Positions 14,686-23,703 are shown, numbered from the stretch's first letter. The stretch is 25,332 nt of DNA from CAJWPI01 sp964635015 (GCA_964635015.1 CAZWMS010000024.1:1-25332), one strand, 5' to 3'. Made by a program: numbers and translations. The notes: generated from the letters alone by a model not told the origin.

Positions 14686-17304
14686 ATGAAGAATTTAGTC
14701 ATAGTAGAGTCCCCTGCAAAGGCAAAAACCATTGAAGGTTATTTAGGAGAGTCTTATAACGTAATAGCTTCCTACGGACATGTAAGGGATTTAGAAAATA
14801 AGACAGGATCAGTTCTACCTGGTAAATGGTCTGAGATTAAATGGGCCATTAGTGAAAGAGGTAAAACCCAATTAAATCAGATTAGCACTTTAGCAAAGGA
14901 GTCGGGTAGATTAATACTGGCCACAGACCCAGATAGAGAGGGAGAGGCTATAGCTTGGCACATTTGTGAGCTTCTCAAAAAAGAAGGAATTTTGGATTCT
15001 CTTGAAGTATGCAGAGCAGTTTTTAATTCTATTACTAGAAGCGCTGTAGCAGAGGCAATGGAGAATACACGTGAAATAAACAAAGAGAAAGTCCAAGCTT
15101 ATCTTGCAAGAAGAGTTTTAGATTATGTAGTTGGTTTTAATATCTCTCCTCTTCTGTGGAGAAGACTTCCAGGGGCAAAGTCAGCAGGTAGGGTTCAGTC
15201 AGTAGCCCTGAAACTGATTTGTGAAAGAGAGGATAAAAGAGATATTTTTGAACCTCAAGAATATTGGTCCATAGAAGCAGCCTTTATAAAAGAAGAGAAA
15301 AAGATAAAGGCTAAAATTAATAGTTTAGATGGAACTAAAATAAAGAAATTTGATATTAAAACAGAAGAAGAAGCTGAAGTTATAATAGAAAGAATAAAGA
15401 AATCTTCTTTTTCAATCTCTGAAGTTAATAAGAAACCTATTAAAAGAAATCCAAGACCTCCTTTTATAACATCAACTTTACAGCAGGAAGCAGCTAGAAA
15501 ATTAAGATTTTCTGCTGATAGAACGATGCAAGTTGCTCAGTCTTTATATGAAAAGGCGTGTATAACTTATATGCGAACGGATAGCCCAGTTATTTCTAAC
15601 GAAGGGATTTCTTTGATACGAGATGTAATTGTTAGAAAATTTAATGATAAATATCTTTATAAAGATCCTTTGGGAAGAATATATAAGAGTAAATCAAAAC
15701 AGGCCCAAGAAGCTCACGAAGCAATAAGACCCACAGATGTAAATAAATACCCTGATGAAATATCTTTTTCTGGAGATGAGAAGGAATTGTATGCACTTAT
15801 TTGGAATAGAGCTGTTTCAAGTCAAATGGCTAGTGCAGATTTAACTCAAACAGAAATTATTATCCCTTCTCAGGATAAGAATATTATTTTTAAAGCAACA
15901 GGATCACAAATAGTTTTTAAAGGGTTTTTAGAGGTTTATGAAGAAGGCAATGATGCTGAAGAGGAAAGTGAAGAAACGAGATTACCTACTAATATTAATG
16001 TAAATGATGAATTAATAATCGAAACCTTATTTCCAGAACAACATTTTACTAAACCGCCTGCTCGATATACAGAAGCAAGTCTTATAAGGGATCTAGAAGA
16101 GAAGGGAATAGGCAGACCTTCAACATATGCATCTATCATGAAAAGCATTAAAAGAAGAGAATATGCTTCTCTAGAAAATAAACAGTTTCTTCCTGCAAAT
16201 AGAGGAAGGGTAGTAGTAAGTTTTTTGGATAACTATTTTGCTGAATATTTTAAATATGAGTTCACAGCTGAGATGGAGGAGTCTCTGGATTTAATAGCTA
16301 GAGGGGATTTAATTTGGACGAGTCTATTAGATAAGTTTTGGACAGGATTTGAACCTAATATAGGTAATGTTGAAGGACTTTCAAATAGAGAAGTTTTAGA
16401 GAAGTTAAATTCTAGTCTTTCAGGACAGCTTTTTCCTAATGGAGATAATTGCCCTCAATGTCATGATGGAAAGCTTACTTTAAAAAACAGCCCTAAGTTT
16501 GGTCCCTTTATAGGCTGTACTCAATTTGACGAATCTGGATGTGATTTTAAAAGACCTCCATTTCTTTCTAAAGAGGATGAAGATAGACATACGAAAGCTA
16601 AAGATGCCATAGGAGTTGATCCAGAAACAAATAAAGATATATACAAAAGACCCTCTAGGGGCGGAGGATATTATCTTTTGAGAGAAGATGAAGGAGATAC
16701 AAAAAGACAAACCATTCCAAATGAAATAGCAGACAATATAACTCTCGAACAATCTTTACTATGGCTTAAGTTACCAAGAACAATAGGAAATCACCCTGAT
16801 ACTGGAGAAAAGATAGAGTCAGGATATGCTAGAGGACCATTTGTAAGAGTGAAAAAAACAGGTAAGGAAACTTATCAGTATGCAAATATACCAGGGGATG
16901 AAGATATATTTACTTTAGGAATGAACAGGGCTGTAGAACTTTTATCTGGAAAAGAAATTCAAAATCAAGAAGCTAAAGAGTTAGGCCTTGATCCAAAGAG
17001 CAATCTGCCTGTGGTTCTAAAGCAAGGAAGATTCGGGTCTTATCTTGAAATAGATTCTTTGATAAGAAAGGCTGTTCCAAGAGATTTAAATTATGATGAA
17101 GTAACTTTAGACTGGGCTCTAGATAATCTACCCATAATTTGCTATCACCCAAAAGACTCTAGACCAGTAGGCATAAGAAGACAGAGAACAAGAGCAAAAA
17201 AATGGAAAGTTTTTGTAGTACATGGAGAAGACAAAAAAGAATTACCGAGTGATGTGAAAGTAAAAGATGTTAACGAGGAAATAGCTCTTTCTCTTTTAAA
17301 CTAA
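14686..17304 (+). CDS. topA: DNA topoisomerase I (type IA)
   Basis: 872 residues. It relaxes negative supercoils by cutting one DNA strand through a 5'-phosphotyrosine. The Toprim domain begins at the N-terminus (VIVESPAKAKTIEGYL; acidic DPDREGEAIAWH at 81-92), and the catalytic tyrosine is Y295 in ITYMRTDSP. HEAIRPTD and GIGRPSTYASI are other family motifs. The C-terminal part has only one tetracysteine zinc site (C589, C592, C611, C619), followed by about 200 residues of basic topoisomerase C-terminal repeats (for example LPVVLKQGRFGSYLEI). E. coli TopA has three zinc ribbons, so this tail follows a different pattern, more like alphaproteobacterial enzymes. It converges on lexA with a 12-base gap and no hairpin terminator visible. 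Confidence 0.96.
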   Translation: MKNLVIVESPAKAKTIEGYLGESYNVIASYGHVRDLENKTGSVLPGKWSEIKWAISERGKTQLNQISTLAKESGRLILATDPDREGEAIAWHICELLKKEGILDSLEVCRAVFNSITRSAVAEAMENTREINKEKVQAYLARRVLDYVVGFNISPLLWRRLPGAKSAGRVQSVALKLICEREDKRDIFEPQEYWSIEAAFIKEEKKIKAKINSLDGTKIKKFDIKTEEEAEVIIERIKKSSFSISEVNKKPIKRNPRPPFITSTLQQEAARKLRFSADRTMQVAQSLYEKACITYMRTDSPVISNEGISLIRDVIVRKFNDKYLYKDPLGRIYKSKSKQAQEAHEAIRPTDVNKYPDEISFSGDEKELYALIWNRAVSSQMASADLTQTEIIIPSQDKNIIFKATGSQIVFKGFLEVYEEGNDAEEESEETRLPTNINVNDELIIETLFPEQHFTKPPARYTEASLIRDLEEKGIGRPSTYASIMKSIKRREYASLENKQFLPANRGRVVVSFLDNYFAEYFKYEFTAEMEESLDLIARGDLIWTSLLDKFWTGFEPNIGNVEGLSNREVLEKLNSSLSGQLFPNGDNCPQCHDGKLTLKNSPKFGPFIGCTQFDESGCDFKRPPFLSKEDEDRHTKAKDAIGVDPETNKDIYKRPSRGGGYYLLREDEGDTKRQTIPNEIADNITLEQSLLWLKLPRTIGNHPDTGEKIESGYARGPFVRVKKTGKETYQYANIPGDEDIFTLGMNRAVELLSGKEIQNQEAKELGLDPKSNLPVVLKQGRFGSYLEIDSLIRKAVPRDLNYDEVTLDWALDNLPIICYHPKDSRPVGIRRQRTRAKKWKVFVVHGEDKKELPSDVKVKDVNEEIALSLLN

Positions 17305-17316
17305 AATTAAAAAATA

Positions 17317-17919
17317 TTAAAAAGATTTTATTACCCCAACACAAATACCCTCTAAGAAAAAATCTTCTTTTTCAGGGTTGATCTTTATATTTTTGTAATC
17401 TGGATTAGCTGACTCAAGAATAACTTGGCCCTCTCCATCTATTCTAAAAGTCTTAACCGTTACCTCTTCGTTTATTCTGGCAATAATTATCTGACCTTCT
17501 CTACATTCTTTTTCTTTCTTTACTGCTACTAAATCATTTTCGTGAATACCAAGATCAATCATACTATTTCCTTTTACCCTGAGAAGATAATCAACACTTT
17601 TTTTGAACATATTTGTTGGTATTTTTATCTTATCTTCTATATTTTCCTCTGCTAATAAAGGCTGTCCTGCTGCTACTAATCCAACTATAGGTATTCCAGT
17701 GTCTTTTTCTTCATGAAGCAATATTCCCCTTGATGCACCAGAACGTATTTTTATAACTCCTTTCTTTTCAAGAGCTCTTAAATGTTGTTCGGCTGCATTA
17801 GGAGATTTAAAGCCTAAAGCATTTGCTATGTCAGCTCTGGTGGGAGGAAAACCTTTATTTCTAAGGTCAGATTTTATTAAATTAAGTATCTCCTTTTGTC
17901 TTTCAGTTAAACCTTTCAT
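17317..17919 (-). CDS. lexA: SOS response repressor LexA
   Basis: 200 residues. The N-terminal winged helix (RADIANALGFKSPNAAEQH at 28-46) binds SOS boxes; the C-terminal S24 peptidase domain self-cleaves when RecA is activated. The cleavage bond is A84-G85, and the Ser/Lys dyad is S119 (GNSM) and K156 (VTVKTF): the same numbering as E. coli. The protein keeps MKGLTERQ at its start and a GGAG ribosome site (about 17926-17929). An operator 20 bases upstream shows autoregulation, and the same operator faces the divergent 5'-nucleotidase gene. It shares 12 bases of convergent space with topA. Confidence 0.97.
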   Translation of the reverse strand: MKGLTERQKEILNLIKSDLRNKGFPPTRADIANALGFKSPNAAEQHLRALEKKGVIKIRSGASRGILLHEEKDTGIPIVGLVAAGQPLLAEENIEDKIKIPTNMFKKSVDYLLRVKGNSMIDLGIHENDLVAVKKEKECREGQIIIARINEEVTVKTFRIDGEGQVILESANPDYKNIKINPEKEDFFLEGICVGVIKSF

Positions 17920-17938
17920 ATTTACTCCAAAGATGTAA

Positions 17939-17958
17939 TACTGTAATTATATACAGTA
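17939..17958. promoter_or_regulatory. LexA operator (SOS box) shared by lexA and the divergent nucleotidase gene
   Basis: TACTGTAATTATATACAGTA: the core CTGT-N8-ACAG is 17941-17956, with AT-only spacer and TA flanks, matching the E. coli-type SOS consensus. Read on the minus strand, TATAAT (17946-17951) inside it is a likely lexA -10 box, with TTGTAT 18 bases upstream. It ends 20 bases from the lexA ATG and 22 bases from the ATG at 17980. Confidence 0.93.
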
Positions 17959-17979
17959 AAATAACTTAAATACAAGTAT

Positions 17980-18852
17980 ATGTTAGTAATAGGAATCACT
18001 TCAAGAGCTCTTTTCGATTTGGATAAGGGTCATGAAATATTTAAAAAAGAAGGTTTAGGTACTTACAGAGACTATCAAATATCTCATGAGAATATACCTC
18101 TTGATCCCGGGCAAGCTTTTCCTTTAGTAAATAAATTGCTTGAGCTTAATAAAAAAATAGATGGTGATAGAAGTGTAGAGGTAATTTTATTAAGTAGTAA
18201 TTCAGCTGATACAGGATTAAGAATATTTAATTCAATCGAACATCATAATTTAGATATAAAAAAAGCAGCCTTTTGCGGAGGGGGAAGTCCTCATATTTAT
18301 GCTAAACCTTTCGGGGCGCATCTTTTTCTATCAACAGAATTTTCTGATTGTAAACTTGCCTTAGAAAGTGGCACTGCTTCAGCAAGAATAATACCAGTAG
18401 GGAGAGCGGATACTGAAGAAAATATTCTAAAAGTAGCTTTTGATGGAGATGCAGTAATTTTTTCTGAAGAATCTCAAAAAATCTTTGAAAGATTGGGTCT
18501 AGAGGCATTTGAAGAAAATGAAAAGAATTTAGCAAAAAAATCTTTACCAGGAGGGCCATTTAAAGCTTTCTTATCAGAATTACATAGTCTTCAGGGAAAG
18601 TTTTCACATCATGATTGCCCCATAAGAATAGCTTTGGTTACAGCGAGATCCGCACCATCGCATGAACGTGTTATTAGAACTCTTAGAGAATGGAAAATTA
18701 GAATAGATGAATGTCTCTTTTTGGGGGGTTTAGAAAAAGTTAACTTCCTCAAAGCTTATAAAGCAGATATTTTCTTTGATGATCAGAAAGAAAATTGTGA
18801 AACTGCAAGCGAAGAAATACCAACTGGTCATGTGGTAAGATTAAGGCAATAG
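17980..18852 (+). CDS. Cytosolic 5'-nucleotidase (PF06189-type)
   Basis: 290 residues. The sequence follows the 5'-nucleotidase family related to eukaryotic cN-I throughout: FDLDKGHEIF, the YRDYQISHENIPLDPGQAFP block, LLSSNSADTGLRIFNSI, GGGSPHIYAKPFGAHLFLS, and a late VTARSAPSHERVIRTL with the FFDD acidic pair. It would dephosphorylate nucleoside 5'-monophosphates to nucleosides in the cytosol. The start ATG at 17980 has no visible Shine-Dalgarno site and sits only 22 bases after the LexA operator, so transcription and perhaps initiation are likely controlled by LexA. A link of the nucleotidase to DNA-damage nucleotide balance is inference. Confidence 0.88.
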   Translation: MLVIGITSRALFDLDKGHEIFKKEGLGTYRDYQISHENIPLDPGQAFPLVNKLLELNKKIDGDRSVEVILLSSNSADTGLRIFNSIEHHNLDIKKAAFCGGGSPHIYAKPFGAHLFLSTEFSDCKLALESGTASARIIPVGRADTEENILKVAFDGDAVIFSEESQKIFERLGLEAFEENEKNLAKKSLPGGPFKAFLSELHSLQGKFSHHDCPIRIALVTARSAPSHERVIRTLREWKIRIDECLFLGGLEKVNFLKAYKADIFFDDQKENCETASEEIPTGHVVRLRQ

Positions 18853-18930
18853 CTTTAATTTTAATCTAAAGAGTATAGAATCATTTTTCTACTGAAAGTT
18901 ATTTCTTTAAAAACCTAATTTTTGCTTGCT

Positions 18931-19536
18931 ATGGAATATATTTGTCTCGATTTAGAAGGTGTACTTGTGCCAGAAATATGGCCTGAGGTAGCTAGATTTT
19001 CAGGAGAAGAAAAATTTAATTTAACTACTCAAGATGTAAGAGATTACTCAGAACTCATGGATATGAGGCTAGAGTTGATTGATCAATTAAAAATATCTAT
19101 GACAGACATTTACCAATTAGTTAAGAAGATGGAACCTTTTGATGGAGCTAAGGAATTCTTAGATTGGGCAAGAGACAACTTCCAACTCACAATAGTTTCT
19201 GATTCTTTTTATCAATTAGCTTGGCCTCTTATAAGGAAATTAGGCACGCCTTCTATAATTTGTCATCACTTGGAAATAGCTGGAGAAGAGATAAGAGGAT
19301 ATAAGCTTAGGCAAATTCAGAATAAACAGAAAGTTGTTCAAGCTTTAAAAAAACTTAAGTACAGGGTTTTTGCCTCTGGAGACTCCTATAATGATATAGA
19401 AATGTTAAAAGAAGCAGATTTGGGAGTATTTTTTCGAGCACCCTCTCATATTAAAGAAGAATTCGATAATTTTGTTTGTGTTGAAGAACACATAGAGTTA
19501 AAAAAAATTTTTTCTGAAGAGTCAGAATTTGTCTAA
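18931..19536 (+). CDS. thrH: ThrH: phosphoserine phosphatase / homoserine phosphotransferase
   Basis: 201 residues from ATG 18931 (an in-frame TTG at 18922 adds MLA, without support). It is a HAD-superfamily enzyme of the ThrH type first known from Pseudomonas, which dephosphorylates phosphoserine and can transfer the phosphate to homoserine. Motif I is CLDLEGVLVPEIW (nucleophile D7, E9), motif II SDSF, motif III an NKQK lysine, motif IV GDSYND. It matches Pseudomonas ThrH nearly block for block, so ThrH is preferred over SerB. It is followed by prpB after 18 bases, so it may head the propionate operon. The 78-base leader has no clear ribosome site. Confidence 0.92.
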   Translation: MEYICLDLEGVLVPEIWPEVARFSGEEKFNLTTQDVRDYSELMDMRLELIDQLKISMTDIYQLVKKMEPFDGAKEFLDWARDNFQLTIVSDSFYQLAWPLIRKLGTPSIICHHLEIAGEEIRGYKLRQIQNKQKVVQALKKLKYRVFASGDSYNDIEMLKEADLGVFFRAPSHIKEEFDNFVCVEEHIELKKIFSEESEFV

Positions 19537-19554
19537 AAGGTATAAAATCAAAAT

Positions 19555-20433
19555 ATGTCAGTGGAAAATTCAAAGGGACAAGTTTTTAGGGAAGCTATTA
19601 AGAACAATTCTCCTTTGCAAATAGTAGGAACAGTTAATGCTTATTCTGCTTTATTAGCTGAAAAATCAGGTCATAAGGCTATCTATGTTTCTGGAGGGGG
19701 AGTAGCTGCATCGAGTTTAGGCTTGCCTGACTTGGGTATAACAACCTTACAAGATGTATTAACAGACGTTGAAAGAATTTCAAGTACAACTAAATTACCT
19801 CTGTTAGTTGATGTTGATACTGGATGGGGAGGAGCTTTTAATATATCGAGGATGATAAAAAGTATGATATCTGCTGGTGCTTCTGGAATTCACATAGAAG
19901 ATCAGGTAGAACAGAAGAGATGTGGTCATAGACCAAATAAAGAACTAGTTTCATCCGAAGAGATGAAAGATAGACTTAAGGCTGCAGTTGATGCTAAAAC
20001 TGATAATAATTTCTTCATAATGGCAAGAACTGATGCCATTACAAATGAGGGTTTAGAATTAGCCATCGAAAGAGCTCTAGCCTATCAAGATGTAGGAGCT
20101 GATGCTATTTTTGCTGAGGCTGTTACAGAAATTGGACAATATAAGAGCTTTAAAGAGGTTCTAAACATTCCGATTCTTGCAAATATAACTGAATTTGGTA
20201 GCACACCTTACTTTACTGCAGATGAATTAGCTAAATCTGGAGTAGATATGATTCTTTATCCTTTGTCAGCTTTTAGAGCTATGAGTAAGGTAACTGAGCA
20301 AGTTTATGAAGAGATCCTTAATAATGGTACTCAAAAAGATATTTTAAATAAAATGCAAACTAGAGATGAACTTTATGAAATACTGGATTATTATTCGTAC
20401 GAGAGAAAATTAGATGACCTATTCAAAGAATAG
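19555..20433 (+). CDS. prpB: 2-methylisocitrate lyase
   Basis: 292 residues. It splits 2-methylisocitrate to pyruvate and succinate, the last step of the methylcitrate cycle. The catalytic loop KRCGHRPNK holds C123, the same number as in E. coli PrpB; VDVDTGWGG (metal and substrate Asp residues) and IMARTDA complete the ICL/PEPM active site. SGGGVAASSLGLPD near the start is typical of PrpB rather than isocitrate lyase, as is the short length. It is followed by prpC after 14 bases to the corrected ATG. No PrpR regulator or propionyl-CoA synthetase gene is visible nearby. Confidence 0.95.
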   Translation: MSVENSKGQVFREAIKNNSPLQIVGTVNAYSALLAEKSGHKAIYVSGGGVAASSLGLPDLGITTLQDVLTDVERISSTTKLPLLVDVDTGWGGAFNISRMIKSMISAGASGIHIEDQVEQKRCGHRPNKELVSSEEMKDRLKAAVDAKTDNNFFIMARTDAITNEGLELAIERALAYQDVGADAIFAEAVTEIGQYKSFKEVLNIPILANITEFGSTPYFTADELAKSGVDMILYPLSAFRAMSKVTEQVYEEILNNGTQKDILNKMQTRDELYEILDYYSYERKLDDLFKE

Positions 20434-20447
20434 ATTTGGGGAAATTT

Positions 20448-21572
20448 ATGACTGAAAAAAAATTAGAAGGAGCAGGCCTAAGAGGACAAGTAGCTGGTCA
20501 TACAGCACTTTCAACAGTTGGAAAAGCAGGAAAGGGTCTCACTTATAGAGGTTATGCTATTGAAGAACTAGCAGAAAAAGCTACTTTTGAAGAAGTAGCT
20601 TATATGTTGTTGTATGGGAAACTACCAACTCAGTCTGAATATGATAGTTATTCAGAAAAATTAAAATCTTATAGATCTCTACCTAATGAATTGAAAGAAG
20701 TTCTTGAGAGAATACCAAAAACCGCTCACCCAATGGATGTTATGAGAACTGGTTGTTCTATGTTAGGCAATCTAGAGCCTGAAGGGGATTTTTCAAATCA
20801 ACACGAAACTGCAGATAGAATTTTAGCCTCTTTACCATCCATTATCACTTACTGGTACAGATTTTCTCATTTAGGAGAAAGAGTAGAAACTTCCACAGAA
20901 CACGAAACAATTGGTGGACAATTCTTGTCATTGCTAACTGGAAAAGAACCTTCTCAAGAACATTCTAGAGTTTTAGATATTTCTTTAATTCTTTATGCCG
21001 AACATGGATTTAACGCCTCTACATTTACGACTAGGATATGTGCTTCAACACTTTCAGATTTGCATTCTTGTATAACAGGAGCAATAGGAACTTTGAGAGG
21101 TCCACTTCATGGAGGTGCAAACGCAGCGGCCATGGAAATGATAGAAAAATTTAATTCAAGAGAAGAAGCAGCAGAAAGCGTTAGACAGATGTTAGAGAAC
21201 AAGAAAAAGATTATGGGGTTCGGACACGCTGTTTACACCAATGAAGATCCAAGGAATAAGATTGTAAAATCTTTATCCAAAAGCCTAGGTGAGTCATCAG
21301 GAAATTCTCTTTTATATGAGGTCTCAGAAGAGGTAGAAAAGGTTATGGATGAAGAAAAAGGAATGTTTGCTAATACTGATTTTTATATGGCTTCAGCTTA
21401 CCACTATCTAGGTATACCAACTCAAATTTTTACACCTCTTTTTGTTATTGGAAGAACTTCGGGCTGGGCAGCTAATATAATGGAGCAAAGAGCAGATAAT
21501 CGTATTATTAGACCTAGCGAAGAATATACTGGCCCAGACAAATCTGATTGGGTTGATATGTCTGATCGTTAA
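20448..21572 (+). CDS. prpC: 2-methylcitrate synthase
   Basis: 374 residues. It condenses propionyl-CoA with oxaloacetate to 2-methylcitrate. Citrate-synthase-type catalytic residues are in GPLHGGAN, GFGHAVY and DFYMASAYH. Position between prpB and prpD, the short length and the GLTYRGYAIEELAE N-terminus favour PrpC over citrate synthase GltA, which is longer and has an extra N-terminal domain. A TTG at 20436 opens the frame, but the ATG at 20448 has GGGGA five bases upstream and begins with a normal family N-terminus (MTEKKLEGAGLRGQ). It is 17 bases from prpD. Confidence 0.94.
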   Translation: MTEKKLEGAGLRGQVAGHTALSTVGKAGKGLTYRGYAIEELAEKATFEEVAYMLLYGKLPTQSEYDSYSEKLKSYRSLPNELKEVLERIPKTAHPMDVMRTGCSMLGNLEPEGDFSNQHETADRILASLPSIITYWYRFSHLGERVETSTEHETIGGQFLSLLTGKEPSQEHSRVLDISLILYAEHGFNASTFTTRICASTLSDLHSCITGAIGTLRGPLHGGANAAAMEMIEKFNSREEAAESVRQMLENKKKIMGFGHAVYTNEDPRNKIVKSLSKSLGESSGNSLLYEVSEEVEKVMDEEKGMFANTDFYMASAYHYLGIPTQIFTPLFVIGRTSGWAANIMEQRADNRIIRPSEEYTGPDKSDWVDMSDR

Positions 21573-21589
21573 ATTATTAAGGAAAATTT

Positions 21590-23044
21590 ATGACCGGAAA
21601 CGTTGATTCCAACGTTCGACCAAATCCAGATGAGTTGTTAGTAAAAATTGCTGATTACTCGTTAAATAAGACTCTAGAAAGTAAAGAGGCTTTAGAGACT
21701 GCGAGATATTGCTTAATGGATACTATTGGGTGTGGTTTGTTGGCACTTACCTTTGCTGATTGCAAAAACTTACTAGGCCCTTATATTGAAAATACTCAAG
21801 TACCTAATGGTGTCAGGGTTCCAGGAACAAAACATGTTTTAGATCCCGTCAAAGCCGCATGGGATATAGGATCTATTATAAGATGGCTTGATTTTAATGA
21901 CACTTGGTTAGCTGCAGAATGGGGTCATCCATCTGATAACTTAGGAGGAATACTTGCGGCAGCTGATTTTATTTCTAAAAGAAATGTTGAATCAGGGGAA
22001 GAGCCCTTAAAAATTTATGATGTATTGATCAGTATGATAAAGGCTCATGAAATCCAAGGAATTTTAGCCTTAGAAAATAGTTTTAATAGAGTAGGGTTAG
22101 ATCATGTTATCTTGGTCAAAATCGCTTCTACAGCTGTTATTTGTTCATTATTTTGTCTATCTAAAGAAAAAACTATAGACGCTTTATCTCAAGCATTCGT
22201 AGATGGACAAAGTCTAAGAACCTACAGACATGCACCCAATACAGGACCCAGAAAATCATGGGCAGCAGGAGATGCTACTAGCAGAGCATTACAATTAGTA
22301 CTTTTGACTATGAAGGGCCAAATTGGTTATCCAAGTGCCATAACTGCTCCAATATGGGGATTTCAAGATGTTTTGTTTCAAAGAAAAAGCTTAAGTCTAC
22401 CTCGTGAATTTGACTCATATGTTATGGAGAATGTTTTATTTAAAATTTCTTTTCCTGCTGAATTTCATGCCCAAACAGCAGTAGAAGCTGCTGTGATTCT
22501 GCACCCAGAAATAAAGGATAAAATAGAGGATATAGATAAGATTGTAATTAATACTCATGAATCTGCTATCAGAATAATAAGCAAAGAGGGTAAGTTAAAC
22601 AACCCTGCTGATAGAGACCATTGCATACAATACATGACAGCAGTTGGCTTACTTAAGGGCGATCTTGAGGCTACAGATTACGAAGATGAAGTAGCTTCCG
22701 ATAAAAGAATAGATTTTCTTAGAGAAAAGATGGTTATCGAGGAAGATAAACGTTATAGCAAAGAGTACTTAGAAGTAGATAAAAGATCTATTCCAAATGC
22801 ATTACAAATATTTTTTAAAGATGGAAGTTCGACAAATAAGGTAGAGGTAGAGTATCCCCTTGGTCACAGAAGGAGAAGGAAAGAAGGGATACCAATTTTG
22901 ATTGAAAAATTTAAAAGCAATCTCAAGACTCAATTCTCTAGTTCTAGGTCAGAGGAAATTCTTAGTTTGTGTTCCAATCAAACTAAATTAGAATCTACTT
23001 CAGTAATAGATTTTATGGACTTACTTGTAGCAGAAGAGAATTGA
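21590..23044 (+). CDS. prpD: 2-methylcitrate dehydratase
   Basis: 484 residues, the normal PrpD length. It removes water from 2-methylcitrate to give 2-methylaconitate, the middle of the methylcitrate cycle. The MmgE/PrpD fold is shown by the ARYCLMDTIGCGLLAL segment, IIRWLDFNDTWLAAEWGHPSDN (substrate site), and PRKSWAAGDATSRA; SFPAEFHAQTAVEAA is another conserved block. This is the PrpD type, so AcnD/PrpF are not needed for this step, though an aconitase must still rehydrate the product and is not seen here. ATG is at 21590 with AAGGAAAA just upstream. It is followed by the GST gene after 27 bases. Confidence 0.95.
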   Translation: MTGNVDSNVRPNPDELLVKIADYSLNKTLESKEALETARYCLMDTIGCGLLALTFADCKNLLGPYIENTQVPNGVRVPGTKHVLDPVKAAWDIGSIIRWLDFNDTWLAAEWGHPSDNLGGILAAADFISKRNVESGEEPLKIYDVLISMIKAHEIQGILALENSFNRVGLDHVILVKIASTAVICSLFCLSKEKTIDALSQAFVDGQSLRTYRHAPNTGPRKSWAAGDATSRALQLVLLTMKGQIGYPSAITAPIWGFQDVLFQRKSLSLPREFDSYVMENVLFKISFPAEFHAQTAVEAAVILHPEIKDKIEDIDKIVINTHESAIRIISKEGKLNNPADRDHCIQYMTAVGLLKGDLEATDYEDEVASDKRIDFLREKMVIEEDKRYSKEYLEVDKRSIPNALQIFFKDGSSTNKVEVEYPLGHRRRRKEGIPILIEKFKSNLKTQFSSSRSEEILSLCSNQTKLESTSVIDFMDLLVAEEN

Positions 23045-23071
23045 ACTAAATTCTAAAATAGAGGAGAAACT

Positions 23072-23683
23072 ATGTTGAAAGTACATTTTGCACCCAACTC
23101 AAGGGCAGGAAGAATTATTTGGTTGTTAGAGGAGTTAGGATTGTCATATGAGGTAAATAAGATGGAATTTCACCCCAAAGACTTAAAGTCAGATGCTCAT
23201 CGAGCAAGACACCCACTTGGGCGAGTTCCAGTTCTTGATGATGGAGAAATAAGAATTTATGAGTCTGGAGCAATTGTAGAATTTATTTTAGAGAGGCATA
23301 AAAATGGAGGATTAAAACCGTCAGCAGATTCTTCCAATTATCCTGAATATTTGCAGTGGTTCCATTATTGTGAGGGCATGATTATGCCTCCAATTAATAC
23401 AATAATAGTTCAGACTATTCTGCTTCCACCTGAAAGGCAGGATGAGACAGTGCTTGGACAAGCGCAAAGACTACTCACCAAAGCCCTTAATCCAGTAAAT
23501 CAAACTCTCCAAGGAAAAGATTATTTAATTGGTGACTTTTCTGCAGCTGACATTATGTTGGGTCATTCCTGTTATATGGCTAATAGACTTGGTTGTGTAA
23601 CAGATGAAATGGTTAACTTAAAAGATTATGTAAAAAAAATAAGTTCTAGAGAAGCTTTTATAACAGCAATTGAAATGGAGTAA
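23072..23683 (+). CDS. Glutathione S-transferase family protein
   Basis: 203 residues with the thioredoxin-like N-terminal domain (LKVHFAPNSRAGRIIWLLEE; Ser10 at the usual catalytic position; RVPVLDD with the cis-proline; ESGAIVEF, glutathione gamma-glutamyl binding) and an all-helical C-terminal domain (GDFSAADIML). It may conjugate or reduce compounds with glutathione; the substrate is unknown. A strong GAGGAG (23061-23066) precedes the ATG by five bases. It closes the thrH-prpBCD run on the same strand and converges with the HAD gene 20 bases on. No terminator is seen between them. Confidence 0.9.
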   Translation: MLKVHFAPNSRAGRIIWLLEELGLSYEVNKMEFHPKDLKSDAHRARHPLGRVPVLDDGEIRIYESGAIVEFILERHKNGGLKPSADSSNYPEYLQWFHYCEGMIMPPINTIIVQTILLPPERQDETVLGQAQRLLTKALNPVNQTLQGKDYLIGDFSAADIMLGHSCYMANRLGCVTDEMVNLKDYVKKISSREAFITAIEME

Positions 23684-23703
23684 AATTTTTTAAATTTATA
23701 GCC

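Noticed and set aside
16480..16752. Minus-strand 90-codon frame in topA
   Set aside because: Overlaps the zinc-site region of topA in antisense; hydrophobic composition is explained by the complement of Lys/Glu-rich codons.
17305..17316. Terminator between topA and lexA
   Set aside because: The 12-base gap and flanks are AT-rich without a GC stem, so no hairpin can be supported.
20448..21572. Citrate synthase GltA instead of PrpC
   Set aside because: Short length, N-terminal form and the place between prpB and prpD favour 2-methylcitrate synthase.
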